A stretch of DNA of 27,572 nt, from positions 1-27,572 of IMG/VR virus record IMGVR_UViG_3300018048_000047. One strand, written 5' to 3'. Shown in pieces: positions 17,198-24,511 of this stretch. Numbering within the stretch: the stretch's first letter is position 1; each line of letters opens with the position of its first letter. Source of the stretch: a virus. The notes below the pieces were generated by a model. It ran no database searches and was not told the origin of the DNA. It saw nothing but the letters and a program-made list of their open reading frames with translations. The translations under genes were made by a program, and so were the position numbers.

Positions 17198-19071
17198 TAT
17201 ATCTCACAACTTCCTGCTGTACAAGCTAATGTTTGCTGACCTATCGTATTATCTTCCATCTCTACAAACTCTGTCCAATCAATCGTCTTAGGAGTTTTAG
17301 ATAGAAGTTCTTCATACTGTTCTTTAGTACAGTCTTCGTATGGAGCCTGTTGATAAGTATGATCACTGTGGGGTAGGAAAGATACACCTGAGATTTCATC
17401 AAAGTGTTTCCAAACCCAAGCACCTACTTCAACCCACTCATCATCTTTAACAGAGATAGTGACTGAAGGTTTATGCTCACACCAATGTCTTTGATAGACA
17501 ATCCAGTTCTCTAGCTGTTCAAGAGCTGTCATACCATCTCTAAGAATAGCACCTTTAGGAGCTTTCATAGGGAATGTAAACACTGCTGTATTATCAGGTC
17601 TAAAAGCTTCGTCTTCTACTTCTACTCCTTTGTCTTTGAGGAATCCATAGATGGGGTCTTTTTTGTCCATTCTGATTCGTCTATAGTAATAGTCATTGTG
17701 CCGTGTATGTATGCCGCTAGCAGAATTAACCAACTGAGAAACAGTACCACTAGGCTTAACACAAGTAATTGATGCAGAAACTGGAATATCCAATCGCTTA
17801 GCGTACTTTTCGTTTGTTTTTCTTGCTTCATCTCTTAGCCTTTCTAGCATTTCAGGGTTAGGATTATAAGTAATCTCAGCATCCATGATGCCTGTCATTG
17901 ATACTCCTAGTAATCTTTCTTCTTCTGTATTTTGTTTCCACTCAGCAGATAAGAATTTAAAGTCTATTAGAGTCGATTGGATAGTACCAAGAATAGTGGC
18001 AAGTCGAACTTTTCTAGCAAGGGATTCTTCTGTATCATTTGCTCGTACGACCACTTCCGTAAGGTTACAGAATTGTTTATCACGGAGTATAATCTCTGAA
18101 CAAGGATTGGTTCCGTAACTAAAATCTGGACTTCTACGTCCCCACTTATTTGCTTGATCCTGTGCAGCGATTCTATTAAAGATACCTCGTTCACCTGATT
18201 TTGACTTAACCAATGATACCCATTCTTCCATGAAAGTTTCACTGTCAGGCTTTTCTGTATAGGCAACTGAGTTGTTGGCAAGACCTCGATGTGGGTGATC
18301 ATTATACCAGGCTCCCATTTTAGCTTCACGCATTCTGCGATCAGTCAAGTTAGATAAAGAGATAAGAGCAGAACGTCTTACACCTCCAACAACAACGATC
18401 TCTCCAATCATACACATAATATCATGTACTTCGATAGAGTTTAGCTTACGTCCTTTAGCATGTTTAAACGTCTCCGTTACAAATTCAAATAACCTTTTCA
18501 ATGGATCAGGACCACTGGCTCTACCACCAAATGTTTTGAGTCGAGCTCCTGCAGGTCTAACCTTAGAGAAGTCAAACGTAGGTATGTCACCTTCATAAAG
18601 TGATGACAGGAGTTTCTTGAAAGCCTTTGCCCAACCTAATTTACTGTCTTCAACAACAATTAAGTCATCGCAGACCCTTAGGTCGAGGGGTATGGCAGGA
18701 AGCTTATCAATCTCCTGTCGCTCACAACTAAAACCTACACCAGTCCCATTCATTAGGATGTATAGAGCTTCACTAAATGCTCGTTTATTATTTACTGCTA
18801 AGTAAGAACAGTTGTAAGCAGAGATATTGTCTCTCTCACAGGCTTCTCCTGCAGTCATTAATAATCTCATAGAAGGCATAACATCAAGATTAAGAACGGC
18901 TTCTCTAATCTCTTTGATTTCCTTCTTTAATTCAGGTGTTTTTGTGTCTAGGTAGGTAACTAAACGATCAACAGTTTCTGACCATGTTTCTCGTCTGTTT
19001 TTCTCTGGTATGAATCTAGCATATCGAGACATCGCAATTACATCTTGATATACTGTAGGTAAATTACTCAT
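17197..19071 (-). CDS. nrdJ: Adenosylcobalamin-dependent (class II) ribonucleoside triphosphate reductase
   Basis: The 624-residue protein reduces ribonucleotides to deoxyribonucleotides for phage DNA synthesis, using vitamin B12 coenzyme. The active site lies in GTNPCSEIILRDKQFC: N322, C324 (thiyl), E326 and C335. Their spacing is identical to N406/C408/E410/C419 of the Lactobacillus leichmannii enzyme. C88 in AYNCSY corresponds to C119, the partner of the redox cysteine. The C-terminal pair C617/C622 (CTAGSC) matches the relay pair C731/C736. The single-subunit layout, without a separate small subunit, fits the monomeric class II type common in marine podoviruses. It is shorter than the bacterial enzyme (739). 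It overlaps the 63-aa gene upstream by eight bases. Confidence 0.93.
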   Translation of the reverse strand: MSNLPTVYQDVIAMSRYARFIPEKNRRETWSETVDRLVTYLDTKTPELKKEIKEIREAVLNLDVMPSMRLLMTAGEACERDNISAYNCSYLAVNNKRAFSEALYILMNGTGVGFSCERQEIDKLPAIPLDLRVCDDLIVVEDSKLGWAKAFKKLLSSLYEGDIPTFDFSKVRPAGARLKTFGGRASGPDPLKRLFEFVTETFKHAKGRKLNSIEVHDIMCMIGEIVVVGGVRRSALISLSNLTDRRMREAKMGAWYNDHPHRGLANNSVAYTEKPDSETFMEEWVSLVKSKSGERGIFNRIAAQDQANKWGRRSPDFSYGTNPCSEIILRDKQFCNLTEVVVRANDTEESLARKVRLATILGTIQSTLIDFKFLSAEWKQNTEEERLLGVSMTGIMDAEITYNPNPEMLERLRDEARKTNEKYAKRLDIPVSASITCVKPSGTVSQLVNSASGIHTRHNDYYYRRIRMDKKDPIYGFLKDKGVEVEDEAFRPDNTAVFTFPMKAPKGAILRDGMTALEQLENWIVYQRHWCEHKPSVTISVKDDEWVEVGAWVWKHFDEISGVSFLPHSDHTYQQAPYEDCTKEQYEELLSKTPKTIDWTEFVEMEDNTIGQQTLACTAGSCEI

Positions 19072-19255
19072 CTAAATCTATCTCCTCTTTTAAATTATCA
19101 ACTTCTTCTATTAACTTATCAAAATTATCTTCTATCTTATCTTGAAACTTTTCTACAATTTCTACAGACTCAATATCTAATAGTTCTAACAGTTCTGTTT
19201 CTTCCATCTTACAGAGTTCTTCTTTAAGCTCATGGAAAGTTAGGTTATTTGCCAT
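19064..19255 (-). CDS. 63-aa acidic small protein
   Basis: I choose the ATG at 19255 (MANNLTFHELKEELCKMEET). It overlaps the stop of the 45-aa gene upstream, whereas the longer frame back to 19315 would run entirely through that gene. The protein is very acidic and likely one or two long helices (ends VDNLKEEIDLDE). It is not recognised. It overlaps the reductase start by eight bases, which suggests coupling to that gene. Confidence 0.6.
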   Translation of the reverse strand: MANNLTFHELKEELCKMEETELLELLDIESVEIVEKFQDKIEDNFDKLIEEVDNLKEEIDLDE

Positions 19256-19382
19256 CTTTTTTATCGGTTTCTTTCTTATCTTTCTTACCAAAGATACGAT
19301 CAAAGTTCTCATCAAACTTATCTTTATTTCTAAGTTTAGATACTATACGATCTCCAGTATGTGGATTAGTGTCTACCATCAT
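19245..19382 (-). CDS. 45-aa basic small protein
   Basis: The frame starts at tandem ATGs at 19382 and 19379, with AAAGG four to seven bases upstream; it ends at TAA 19245-19247. The peptide starts MMVDTNPHTGDRIVSKLRNK and has a Lys/Asp-rich end. It overlaps both the 97-aa gene upstream and the 63-aa gene downstream (ATGGCAAATAA). Its good ribosome binding site and fit in the chain support it. No family is recognised. Confidence 0.55.
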   Translation of the reverse strand: MMVDTNPHTGDRIVSKLRNKDKFDENFDRIFGKKDKKETDKKDGK

Positions 19383-19659
19383 CGATCCTTTCTTCATATA
19401 ATAATGCCATAGCTAAATAATTGATAGCTCCTAGCATTTCTCGTTTATACCATAAATAGTTTGAATCTTCTCTATTGCTTACAGCTTCCATAATCTTTTT
19501 CTGAGCTTGTCCTGTAAGGAACCCTGTACCATGTGTATCAGCTAAGCTAACCCAAGGTTGGGTCATAAAACACTTACCATTACCATGCCTTTCCTCACCT
19601 TTACCATCTGAGGCTTGCTCTACTGCTTCTTCAAAGATCTTTTCCAATGGGTGTATCAT
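19366..19659 (-). CDS. Hypothetical 97-aa protein
   Basis: The protein starts MIHPLEKIFEEAVEQASDGK; the middle has TQPWVSLADTHGTGFLTGQA and the end YKREMLGAINYLAMALLYEE. It is not recognised, although the helical C-terminal half looks conserved in style with small phage nucleotide-metabolism proteins. GAGG lies nine bases before the ATG. The ATG sits only three bases after the -10 box of a consensus promoter, so this protein must be translated from mRNA started further upstream, or from a downstream start. Confidence 0.65.
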   Translation of the reverse strand: MIHPLEKIFEEAVEQASDGKGEERHGNGKCFMTQPWVSLADTHGTGFLTGQAQKKIMEAVSNREDSNYLWYKREMLGAINYLAMALLYEERIDDGRH

Positions 19660-19662
19660 AAT

Positions 19663-19691
19663 ATTATACCTCGTTTAAACGTTTTTGTCAA
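19663..19691 (-). promoter_or_regulatory. Perfect-consensus sigma-70 promoter with GTTTAAAC in its spacer
   Basis: On the minus strand TTGACA (19691-19686) and TATAAT (19668-19663) are separated by exactly 17 bases; all 12 bases match consensus. The spacer contains the palindrome GTTTAAAC (19673-19680), placed like an operator. The -35 box is formed by the last codons of the metallophosphoesterase gene. It would drive the small genes, the ribonucleotide reductase and the SLOG gene using host RNA polymerase. Confidence 0.85.
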
Positions 19692-20460
19692 GTTTTTTAC
19701 CATACTTTTGTTTAAGATAATTAATACTTACTGCCATCTCATCAAAAGAACCATCATTAACTTCATGGAGCATATAGAACCCTCTCCAGTGTTGGTTAGT
19801 TTGAGAACTTAAATAATCCTCATCGTGTTCGTAGCATGATCCTGCAATAATAGCTGTAATGTCTCTTCCGTCTGCTCGACTGGAGTAAGCAATCTGTCTG
19901 CCTTGTTGATGTCCTGCGAAACACGACATGTGCTTACGAGTGAGTAACGTTCTAGCCGATGTAATCGGTCTTCCCATGACACCACTTGCAAAATAGTGAC
20001 TATAAGCAATACCATCAATAACAACCACATCAAGAAAAGGATATACAGTCCAACCATATTCTTCATATTTAAGATCTCCTATGCTAATTAAATCTTCTAA
20101 CTTACGATCATTATTGATAGCTCGATCAATACGATCTTCATGATTACCTAAAGTTAATATCATCTCAGGTTTATAAAGTTTACGTTTGTCTTTACGCTGT
20201 CTGTTTTGTAATCGAACTAGAGGAGCTGTAAGGGCATCCATAGCTTTATGAACTGCTTTAATATCTGACTTATAAGTTCTGCCTTCAAAGGCTTTTTTAC
20301 CTGTATCATACGAAGAAAGACTAGGCATATCTGCAAAGTCTCCTATACATACAATAACATCAGGTTGTTTATCTACAATATACTGACCTAACCATTTTAA
20401 ATACTGTACTGAGTGTCCTGGTTTAACCTGACAATCAGGTATCACTAAATGCTTTCTCAT
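19675..20460 (-). CDS. Calcineurin-like metallophosphoesterase
   Basis: This 261-residue protein shows the metallophosphatase motifs in order. They are IPDCQ near residue 9 (DxH with Gln in place of His), VCIGDFADMPS at about 36-46, TLGNHEDRID at about 104, and SHYFASG with AGHQQGRQIA later. Members bind two metal ions and cleave phosphoesters; in phages they are often near DNA replication genes, but the substrate is unknown. The C-terminal codons double as the -35 box of the downstream promoter. Its start overlaps the preceding gene by four bases (ATGA). Confidence 0.8.
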   Translation of the reverse strand: MRKHLVIPDCQVKPGHSVQYLKWLGQYIVDKQPDVIVCIGDFADMPSLSSYDTGKKAFEGRTYKSDIKAVHKAMDALTAPLVRLQNRQRKDKRKLYKPEMILTLGNHEDRIDRAINNDRKLEDLISIGDLKYEEYGWTVYPFLDVVVIDGIAYSHYFASGVMGRPITSARTLLTRKHMSCFAGHQQGRQIAYSSRADGRDITAIIAGSCYEHDEDYLSSQTNQHWRGFYMLHEVNDGSFDEMAVSINYLKQKYGKKLDKNV

Positions 20461-20654
20461 GAAAGTTTACCTCCAGAATTTATATATGAATCAACTTCAC
20501 TCTCTATATCTGCTTGTTCTTCTACATTAATAATACCTAAGTCTATTAATTGCATAACAGCAAATTCAATAAGAGCTTGTGCTTCTTTATCATCGACTTC
20601 GCACTTAAAGGAACAACTACCATCTTCATTTCTTAAGAAGTTTTTTATAATCAC
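20457..20654 (-). CDS. Hypothetical 65-aa protein
   Basis: This acidic small protein starts MIIKNFLRNEDGSCSFKCEV and continues with DDKEAQALIEFAVMQLIDLG, which suggests a short beta part followed by a helix. It overlaps the endonuclease I gene upstream by 29 bases and the phosphoesterase start by four. Small proteins of this style are frequent in podovirus replication operons. The function is not known. Confidence 0.7.
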   Translation of the reverse strand: MIIKNFLRNEDGSCSFKCEVDDKEAQALIEFAVMQLIDLGIINVEEQADIESEVDSYINSGGKLS

Positions 20655-21012
20655 TTATCCAGTCCTTTCTGGCATCGAGCCATTCAAATCCATTATTGTC
20701 AGCCCACATCCAGTAGGTAGTTTTACTCCCTTTACGAATCTTAACATCAGGATTCATAAATAAGAATATAACACGAGTCTTTGGATTGCACTGTTTAAAC
20801 CACACCATCTTCTTTCTAGTTTCTAAGTCTAGTTTACCTTTAGCTTCAATGTATATCTCAGCAGTGCCAGGCTTAAAGTCAGGAATATAGGTGCGTTCTA
20901 TAGCAGGTTGGATATAGGAATACTTATTGGGTTCATACTTACAAGATGTAAATACTTTCTTAAGTTTATCCCAAACTGTTTTTTCAAACTTACTTCTGAA
21001 TGAGGGCATCAA
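20626..21012 (-). CDS. T7-type endonuclease I (Holliday junction resolvase)
   Basis: The 128-residue protein is a structure-specific nuclease that cleaves branched DNA and helps break down host DNA. The catalytic set E10, D45, E56 and K58 (in RTYIPDF and YIEAKGK) corresponds to T7 gp3 residues E20, D55, E65 and K67, with almost the same spacing; it belongs to the PD-(D/E)xK fold. T7 gp3 has 149 residues. Two ATGs open the frame (21012 and 21009); either could be used. It overlaps the end of the exonuclease gene by 23 bases. Confidence 0.87.
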   Translation of the reverse strand: MMPSFRSKFEKTVWDKLKKVFTSCKYEPNKYSYIQPAIERTYIPDFKPGTAEIYIEAKGKLDLETRKKMVWFKQCNPKTRVIFLFMNPDVKIRKGSKTTYWMWADNNGFEWLDARKDWISDYKKLLKK

Positions 21013-21688
21013 ATCTATCCTTGTAATAAGAGTTTTCTTCTCTTAGAATCCATAAGCATCCTGCATTCATAAGAAATTCATTATCGTTACCATAAAGGTT
21101 TCTAACAACACTAAGCATATCAAGTTCTGATAAACTAGAACTTAATAAAGTTTTAGCTTTTTTATCACCAATCTTCTCAATACCTTTAATATTGTCAGAG
21201 GTATCACCCTTAAGACATTGTTCATAAAATAGACGAAGACCTTCTATATCTGTCTGATCAACAAAAGTATCAGGTCTTGTCCATCCTTTGCCACTGATTT
21301 CCCAGGAGAAATGCTTTCCTGGTATCTGGAGTAAATCTTTATCAAGGGAACATATTATCGTATTATCTGTTTGATTTATTCCCAAAGCATCATCTGCTTC
21401 TAACCCATCAGGGGCAAGTTCTGCATTTAAAGATTGCATCGCATAATCACGACACGCTTCTAAATGCACAGGTTTAGGTGCTCTACGATGTGCTTTGTAC
21501 TCAGGATAAATAGTTTTCCTGAAATTACGAGAGCCTGTAAGAAATGCTTGGTATTCAGTAGCTCCTACCTTTTCAATGATCTGATCAAACAGTTCATTCA
21601 TACGATAGATAGCTATACCTACATCATCTTTCTCAGCACTCGCTGCACTTCGAAAGCACACTAAATCCATGTCAACTAAAGCTTTCAT
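20990..21688 (-). CDS. 5'-3' exonuclease (FEN / T7 gp6-like)
   Basis: The 232-residue protein has MKALVDMDLVCFRSA with the first metal-binding acidic residues, then FRKTIYPEYKAHR (arch and DNA-binding part). DGLEADDALGI and CSLDKDLLQIPGKH supply further metal ligands, and GDTSDNIKGI forms the helix-hairpin-helix-like segment. This is the order of flap endonuclease-type 5'-3' exonucleases that remove RNA primers and degrade host DNA. Its start directly follows the SSB stop (shared base at 21688), so it is coupled to SSB. Confidence 0.85.
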   Translation of the reverse strand: MKALVDMDLVCFRSAASAEKDDVGIAIYRMNELFDQIIEKVGATEYQAFLTGSRNFRKTIYPEYKAHRRAPKPVHLEACRDYAMQSLNAELAPDGLEADDALGINQTDNTIICSLDKDLLQIPGKHFSWEISGKGWTRPDTFVDQTDIEGLRLFYEQCLKGDTSDNIKGIEKIGDKKAKTLLSSSLSELDMLSVVRNLYGNDNEFLMNAGCLWILREENSYYKDRFDALIQK

Positions 21689-22206
21689 TATAATGGAATA
21701 TCGTCTTCCATATCTGCAACTGAATTAACAGACTTGTTATCCATTACATAGTTCTCAAACTCTTTAGCCATAGCTAAAATGTCTGCGACAGAAGGTTGTT
21801 TACCTTCAGCAGTCAAAGCTGAGATAGAAGAAGAGATAGATGACTGTCTTACGATCATAACTTGACGTTGTGCTCGTTCTTCTTTAGTTTCATAGTTACT
21901 ACCAGTGACTCGTGTAGTTGGTTTAGCATTACTTGTAGTGCTTGTAGCTTGTGCTATTGCATCAGCTCCAATACTAATCCACTGCCAATAGCCATTGTCA
22001 TCTTTCTGAGTATTGACATCTACTGTGTCACCTTTTTGCCATTCTTTAGCCTGTTTAAACACATCAGGATTACTGAATGACATTAGCTTTTTAGATTGTA
22101 CTTGACCACTATCATTCTTATATGTTACTTCCATTGACTGATATGATCTACCATTCTTAGTTGAATGAGTATTAGGTTGTCCTACATCAATTACTGTGAT
22201 TTGCAT
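21688..22206 (-). CDS. Single-stranded DNA-binding protein
   Basis: The 172-residue protein has an N-terminal OB-like beta domain (ITVIDVGQPNTHSTKNGRSY; then KGDTVDVNTQKDDNGYWQWI). A flexible Ser/Thr-rich linker and a helical part follow. The tail ends acidic, DMEDDIPL, the typical SSB tip that recruits replication partners. The gene lies directly after the polymerase C-terminal gene, overlapping it by 20 bases, and before the exonuclease. Confidence 0.8.
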   Translation of the reverse strand: MQITVIDVGQPNTHSTKNGRSYQSMEVTYKNDSGQVQSKKLMSFSNPDVFKQAKEWQKGDTVDVNTQKDDNGYWQWISIGADAIAQATSTTSNAKPTTRVTGSNYETKEERAQRQVMIVRQSSISSSISALTAEGKQPSVADILAMAKEFENYVMDNKSVNSVADMEDDIPL

Positions 22207-22912
22207 TTATAATCTCCATATCACCCCATGTTTGTCCAACTTGACATTCGACTCGCATAGGTAAGTTAAAATCTACTCCAAATAACTTACTAAAGTTATC
22301 AGGAACATCTTCAAAACATTTATCAACTATGTTGACCAATGTAACATTATCCCACACTTTTGGATCAAAGTCAAGGATAATGGAATCGTGAACAGTATTC
22401 ACCATCTTCACTCCATCACGACCTTTAAGACGATTTCTCAATGATACTCGAGCTATCGCCATTAAATCTGCACCGAGTCCTTGAACTGGATAATTTAATA
22501 TCTTTGTTCGAGGATACTTCATCTTACCATACTTAATCTCAGGCTCATAAAAATAAGTACGTCCTGTAGGCATGATAAGTTTATGATCTCTTTTAGCTTT
22601 AAAGAATATCTCTTCGTGCCACTGATATAAGTTTTTATATTTATTATAGAATTCTTTAATGATATTTTCCCAGAACTCTTCTTTACCTACATCTTTAAAG
22701 TTAGGATCATTAGCATAAGACCAAGCACTGCCTCCATAGATTAATCTAAATACAAAAGTCTTAGCAATCAATCTACTTGGTAGTCCAAATCTTTTCTGAT
22801 TATCAGAGTGCATGTCTGTGCCTTTCCATATCTCATCAATCGCTACTTGATCTTGAGACAAATAACTAGCACCTACCCACTCTAGTTGTTTTGCATCTGC
22901 TTGTAATAACAT
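22187..22912 (-). CDS. polA: DNA polymerase family A, C-terminal half (palm and fingers)
   Basis: This 241-residue gene starts MLLQADAKQLEW, that is, two residues before motif A, whose catalytic Asp is D6. Motif B (O-helix) is KTFVFRLIYGG at K51-G61, with Phe55 at the position of E. coli Phe762 / T7 Tyr526. Motif C is TVHDSIILDF with H175/D176. It has no exonuclease or thumb, so it must work with the product of the gene at 23354-24511. Its ATG overlaps the stop of the 90-aa gene (TAATG) and AAGAGG is the ribosome binding site. Confidence 0.9.
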   Translation of the reverse strand: MLLQADAKQLEWVGASYLSQDQVAIDEIWKGTDMHSDNQKRFGLPSRLIAKTFVFRLIYGGSAWSYANDPNFKDVGKEEFWENIIKEFYNKYKNLYQWHEEIFFKAKRDHKLIMPTGRTYFYEPEIKYGKMKYPRTKILNYPVQGLGADLMAIARVSLRNRLKGRDGVKMVNTVHDSIILDFDPKVWDNVTLVNIVDKCFEDVPDNFSKLFGVDFNLPMRVECQVGQTWGDMEIINANHSN

Positions 22913-23184
22913 TAGTAATGCCTCTTAATATAATCTATTAATTTCTTTTTAGAAGGTACATCTAAGTGTTTCATTAAAAACTCAGGACCATCTATCTGAA
23001 TCACATCTTCAATATCATGAATAATATATTGTATCCAAGCTTCCTGAACTCCAAGCTTTTCTATATATTCATAAAGCTCATCTAAACGTCTTGTTCTAAA
23101 TGATTCATGGGTTCCAAAACAATCCCAAGGATACCAAAATGCACCTTTGTAATTATCTTTCATTAGTAGTGCTTTGCTAACCAT
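22912..23184 (-). CDS. 90-aa protein inserted between the two DNA polymerase genes
   Basis: The protein starts MVSKALLMKDNYKGAFWYPW; the aromatic/Cys part YPWDCFGTHES is followed by helices. Residues 57-90 align without gaps to residues 31-64 of the 64-aa protein encoded just upstream (11 of 34 identical; both end in HY). Its start lies inside the upstream gene (22-base overlap). An alternative start at Met8 (23163) would begin right at that gene's end. No homing endonuclease motif (GIY-YIG, HNH, LAGLIDADG) is present. Possible roles include bridging the split polymerase, but that is only inference. Confidence 0.7.
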   Translation of the reverse strand: MVSKALLMKDNYKGAFWYPWDCFGTHESFRTRRLDELYEYIEKLGVQEAWIQYIIHDIEDVIQIDGPEFLMKHLDVPSKKKLIDYIKRHY

Positions 23185-23357
23185 TTAACAATCTGCTCAG
23201 TAGAGTAGTCATTAAGATTTTCCATAACTATCTCAACACCTATCTCTTGAATGATTGTGTTTATATCATTAACTGTATGCACTACATAAGCTTCTTCCTG
23301 ATCTGATTGAAGTTGCATACCTTCATCATAATCAGGTGTGTAGTTGTCACTGTTCAT
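23163..23357 (-). CDS. 64-aa protein inserted between the two DNA polymerase genes
   Basis: The acidic N-terminus (MNSDNYTPDYDEGMQLQSDQ) is followed by a helical domain VVHTVNDINTIIQEIGVEIV and ends VKWLAKHY. Small proteins with a VHTVNDI-type segment seem common in marine podoviruses, but I cannot name a function. Its ATG overlaps the stop of the polymerase N-terminal gene (ATGA), and its ribosome binding site AAGGAGG is formed by that gene's last codons. It is related to the 90-aa protein that follows. Confidence 0.7.
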   Translation of the reverse strand: MNSDNYTPDYDEGMQLQSDQEEAYVVHTVNDINTIIQEIGVEIVMENLNDYSTEQIVKWLAKHY

Positions 23358-24511
23358 ATTGCCTCCTTATATCGTGATAATAATAGTCCTTTGATTTCAC
23401 CATCAAAGTTCTGTAAATTAGGTTTACTACTTGATAGTCTACCTGTCCTTGCCACACATTGGTTAAGTTGTCCATAGATATGACCTCTTTCCCAATTCTG
23501 TTCTGTAATCAAATTAACTAAACCTTTATAGTATGCTGTCATTCTCTTCTCTAAAACGGCTCTTGTCAATATAATCTTAATAACTTCTGATGCTTTCTTT
23601 GATCCTGCTAAACTACGAAGTGTTTGTTCATCAGTAGAGTATAAACCTTCTTTCTCTAACTCTGACCCTTTTAAAGGTTTTACAAGTCTAGGAAACTCTA
23701 TTTCATGGGCTTCCCATTTGAATCTTGGTTGTCCTTCTTTCTCTCCCGACTTATAAACCCCATTAGGCAGTCTCCTCCTAAATGTAACATTACCACCATA
23801 TAAGAAAGCACTAAGGTGATCAACGCTATTGGGATTGAAATCATCACACTTATGTATGTCATACAACCTTTTATCAAGCTTTGCAATTTGTTCCTCCATT
23901 TCATGTCCTAAAATCTCTGACTTATCCTGATCGTATAAGACACCATTAAACTCCATTTCCTCAAGAACAAGTAAGTCCTGATTGTGTAAGCTAATGAGTC
24001 TTTTAAGATGTGGATTTACTTCAAGATCTTCTAACTGTTTTAAATATACTTGCTCTGTAAGATCTAAATCTTTCTGCAAATACTCCTCTAGAATATCACG
24101 AGGAATCTCATTAGTATCAATGCCGTTCTTCCAATATTCTTCTTTAACTACATCTAGTTTAGTCTCTAGTCCATAGTGTTCACAAACTTGATTTAAGCTA
24201 GGATATGGTTTAGATTGTCCCATTAGGATAAAGTGTACCAACTGACAATCCCATATTCTTTTATCCTGAAAGTCTATACCATACTTACGAACCCAATGTA
24301 GATCAAACTTAATATTAAATCCTACAAGCATATCGTGATTGTTGATGACCGACTGAACACGATCAAGGTCATCTCGATATGGATGTTCTGTATACTCGAT
24401 GTCATAGATACCATTGTCTTTGAGACCTATGAGACAGAGCTTGTTTAAACGACTGAAAGGATTACCTTTATTCTGAATCGTTGTTTCTACGTCTAGCGTT
24501 AGATGTTTCAT
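23354..24511 (-). CDS. polA: DNA polymerase family A, N-terminal half (exonuclease and thumb)
   Basis: The 385-residue protein has a 3'-5' proofreading exonuclease domain with all three motifs. Exo I is LTLDVET (D7, E9), Exo II is VGFNIKFDLHWV (D70) and Exo III is YLQKD (Y144, D148). The thumb and start of the palm follow, with the conserved CVARTGRLSSSKPNLQNFDG close to the end. The gene stops after SRYKEAI, exactly where a normal polymerase would run into motif A. Together with the C-terminal gene it gives about 626 residues, with nothing evidently missing. The last codons contain AAGGAGG for the next gene. Confidence 0.9.
   Translation of the reverse strand: MKHLTLDVETTIQNKGNPFSRLNKLCLIGLKDNGIYDIEYTEHPYRDDLDRVQSVINNHDMLVGFNIKFDLHWVRKYGIDFQDKRIWDCQLVHFILMGQSKPYPSLNQVCEHYGLETKLDVVKEEYWKNGIDTNEIPRDILEEYLQKDLDLTEQVYLKQLEDLEVNPHLKRLISLHNQDLLVLEEMEFNGVLYDQDKSEILGHEMEEQIAKLDKRLYDIHKCDDFNPNSVDHLSAFLYGGNVTFRRRLPNGVYKSGEKEGQPRFKWEAHEIEFPRLVKPLKGSELEKEGLYSTDEQTLRSLAGSKKASEVIKIILTRAVLEKRMTAYYKGLVNLITEQNWERGHIYGQLNQCVARTGRLSSSKPNLQNFDGEIKGLLLSRYKEAI

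Noticed and set aside
17967-18329. 120-aa open frame on the minus strand inside the ribonucleotide reductase, and many other long frames in virion and replication genes
   Set aside because: These are out-of-frame shadows of well-supported genes, without ribosome binding sites or sensible composition.
22912-23357. Group I intron or homing endonuclease interrupting the polymerase gene
   Set aside because: Introns in phage DNA polymerase genes are known, but here each junction is an exact stop/start overlap with its own ribosome binding site. The intervening frames lack GIY-YIG, HNH and LAGLIDADG motifs. I saw no clear intron core, although I cannot fold the RNA, so RT-PCR remains the decisive test.
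22187-24511. The two polymerase halves being in the same reading frame (distance divisible by three) as a sign of a simple stop-codon or readthrough event
   Set aside because: A one-in-three coincidence. The intervening bases encode two other frames, so readthrough would not give a polymerase.
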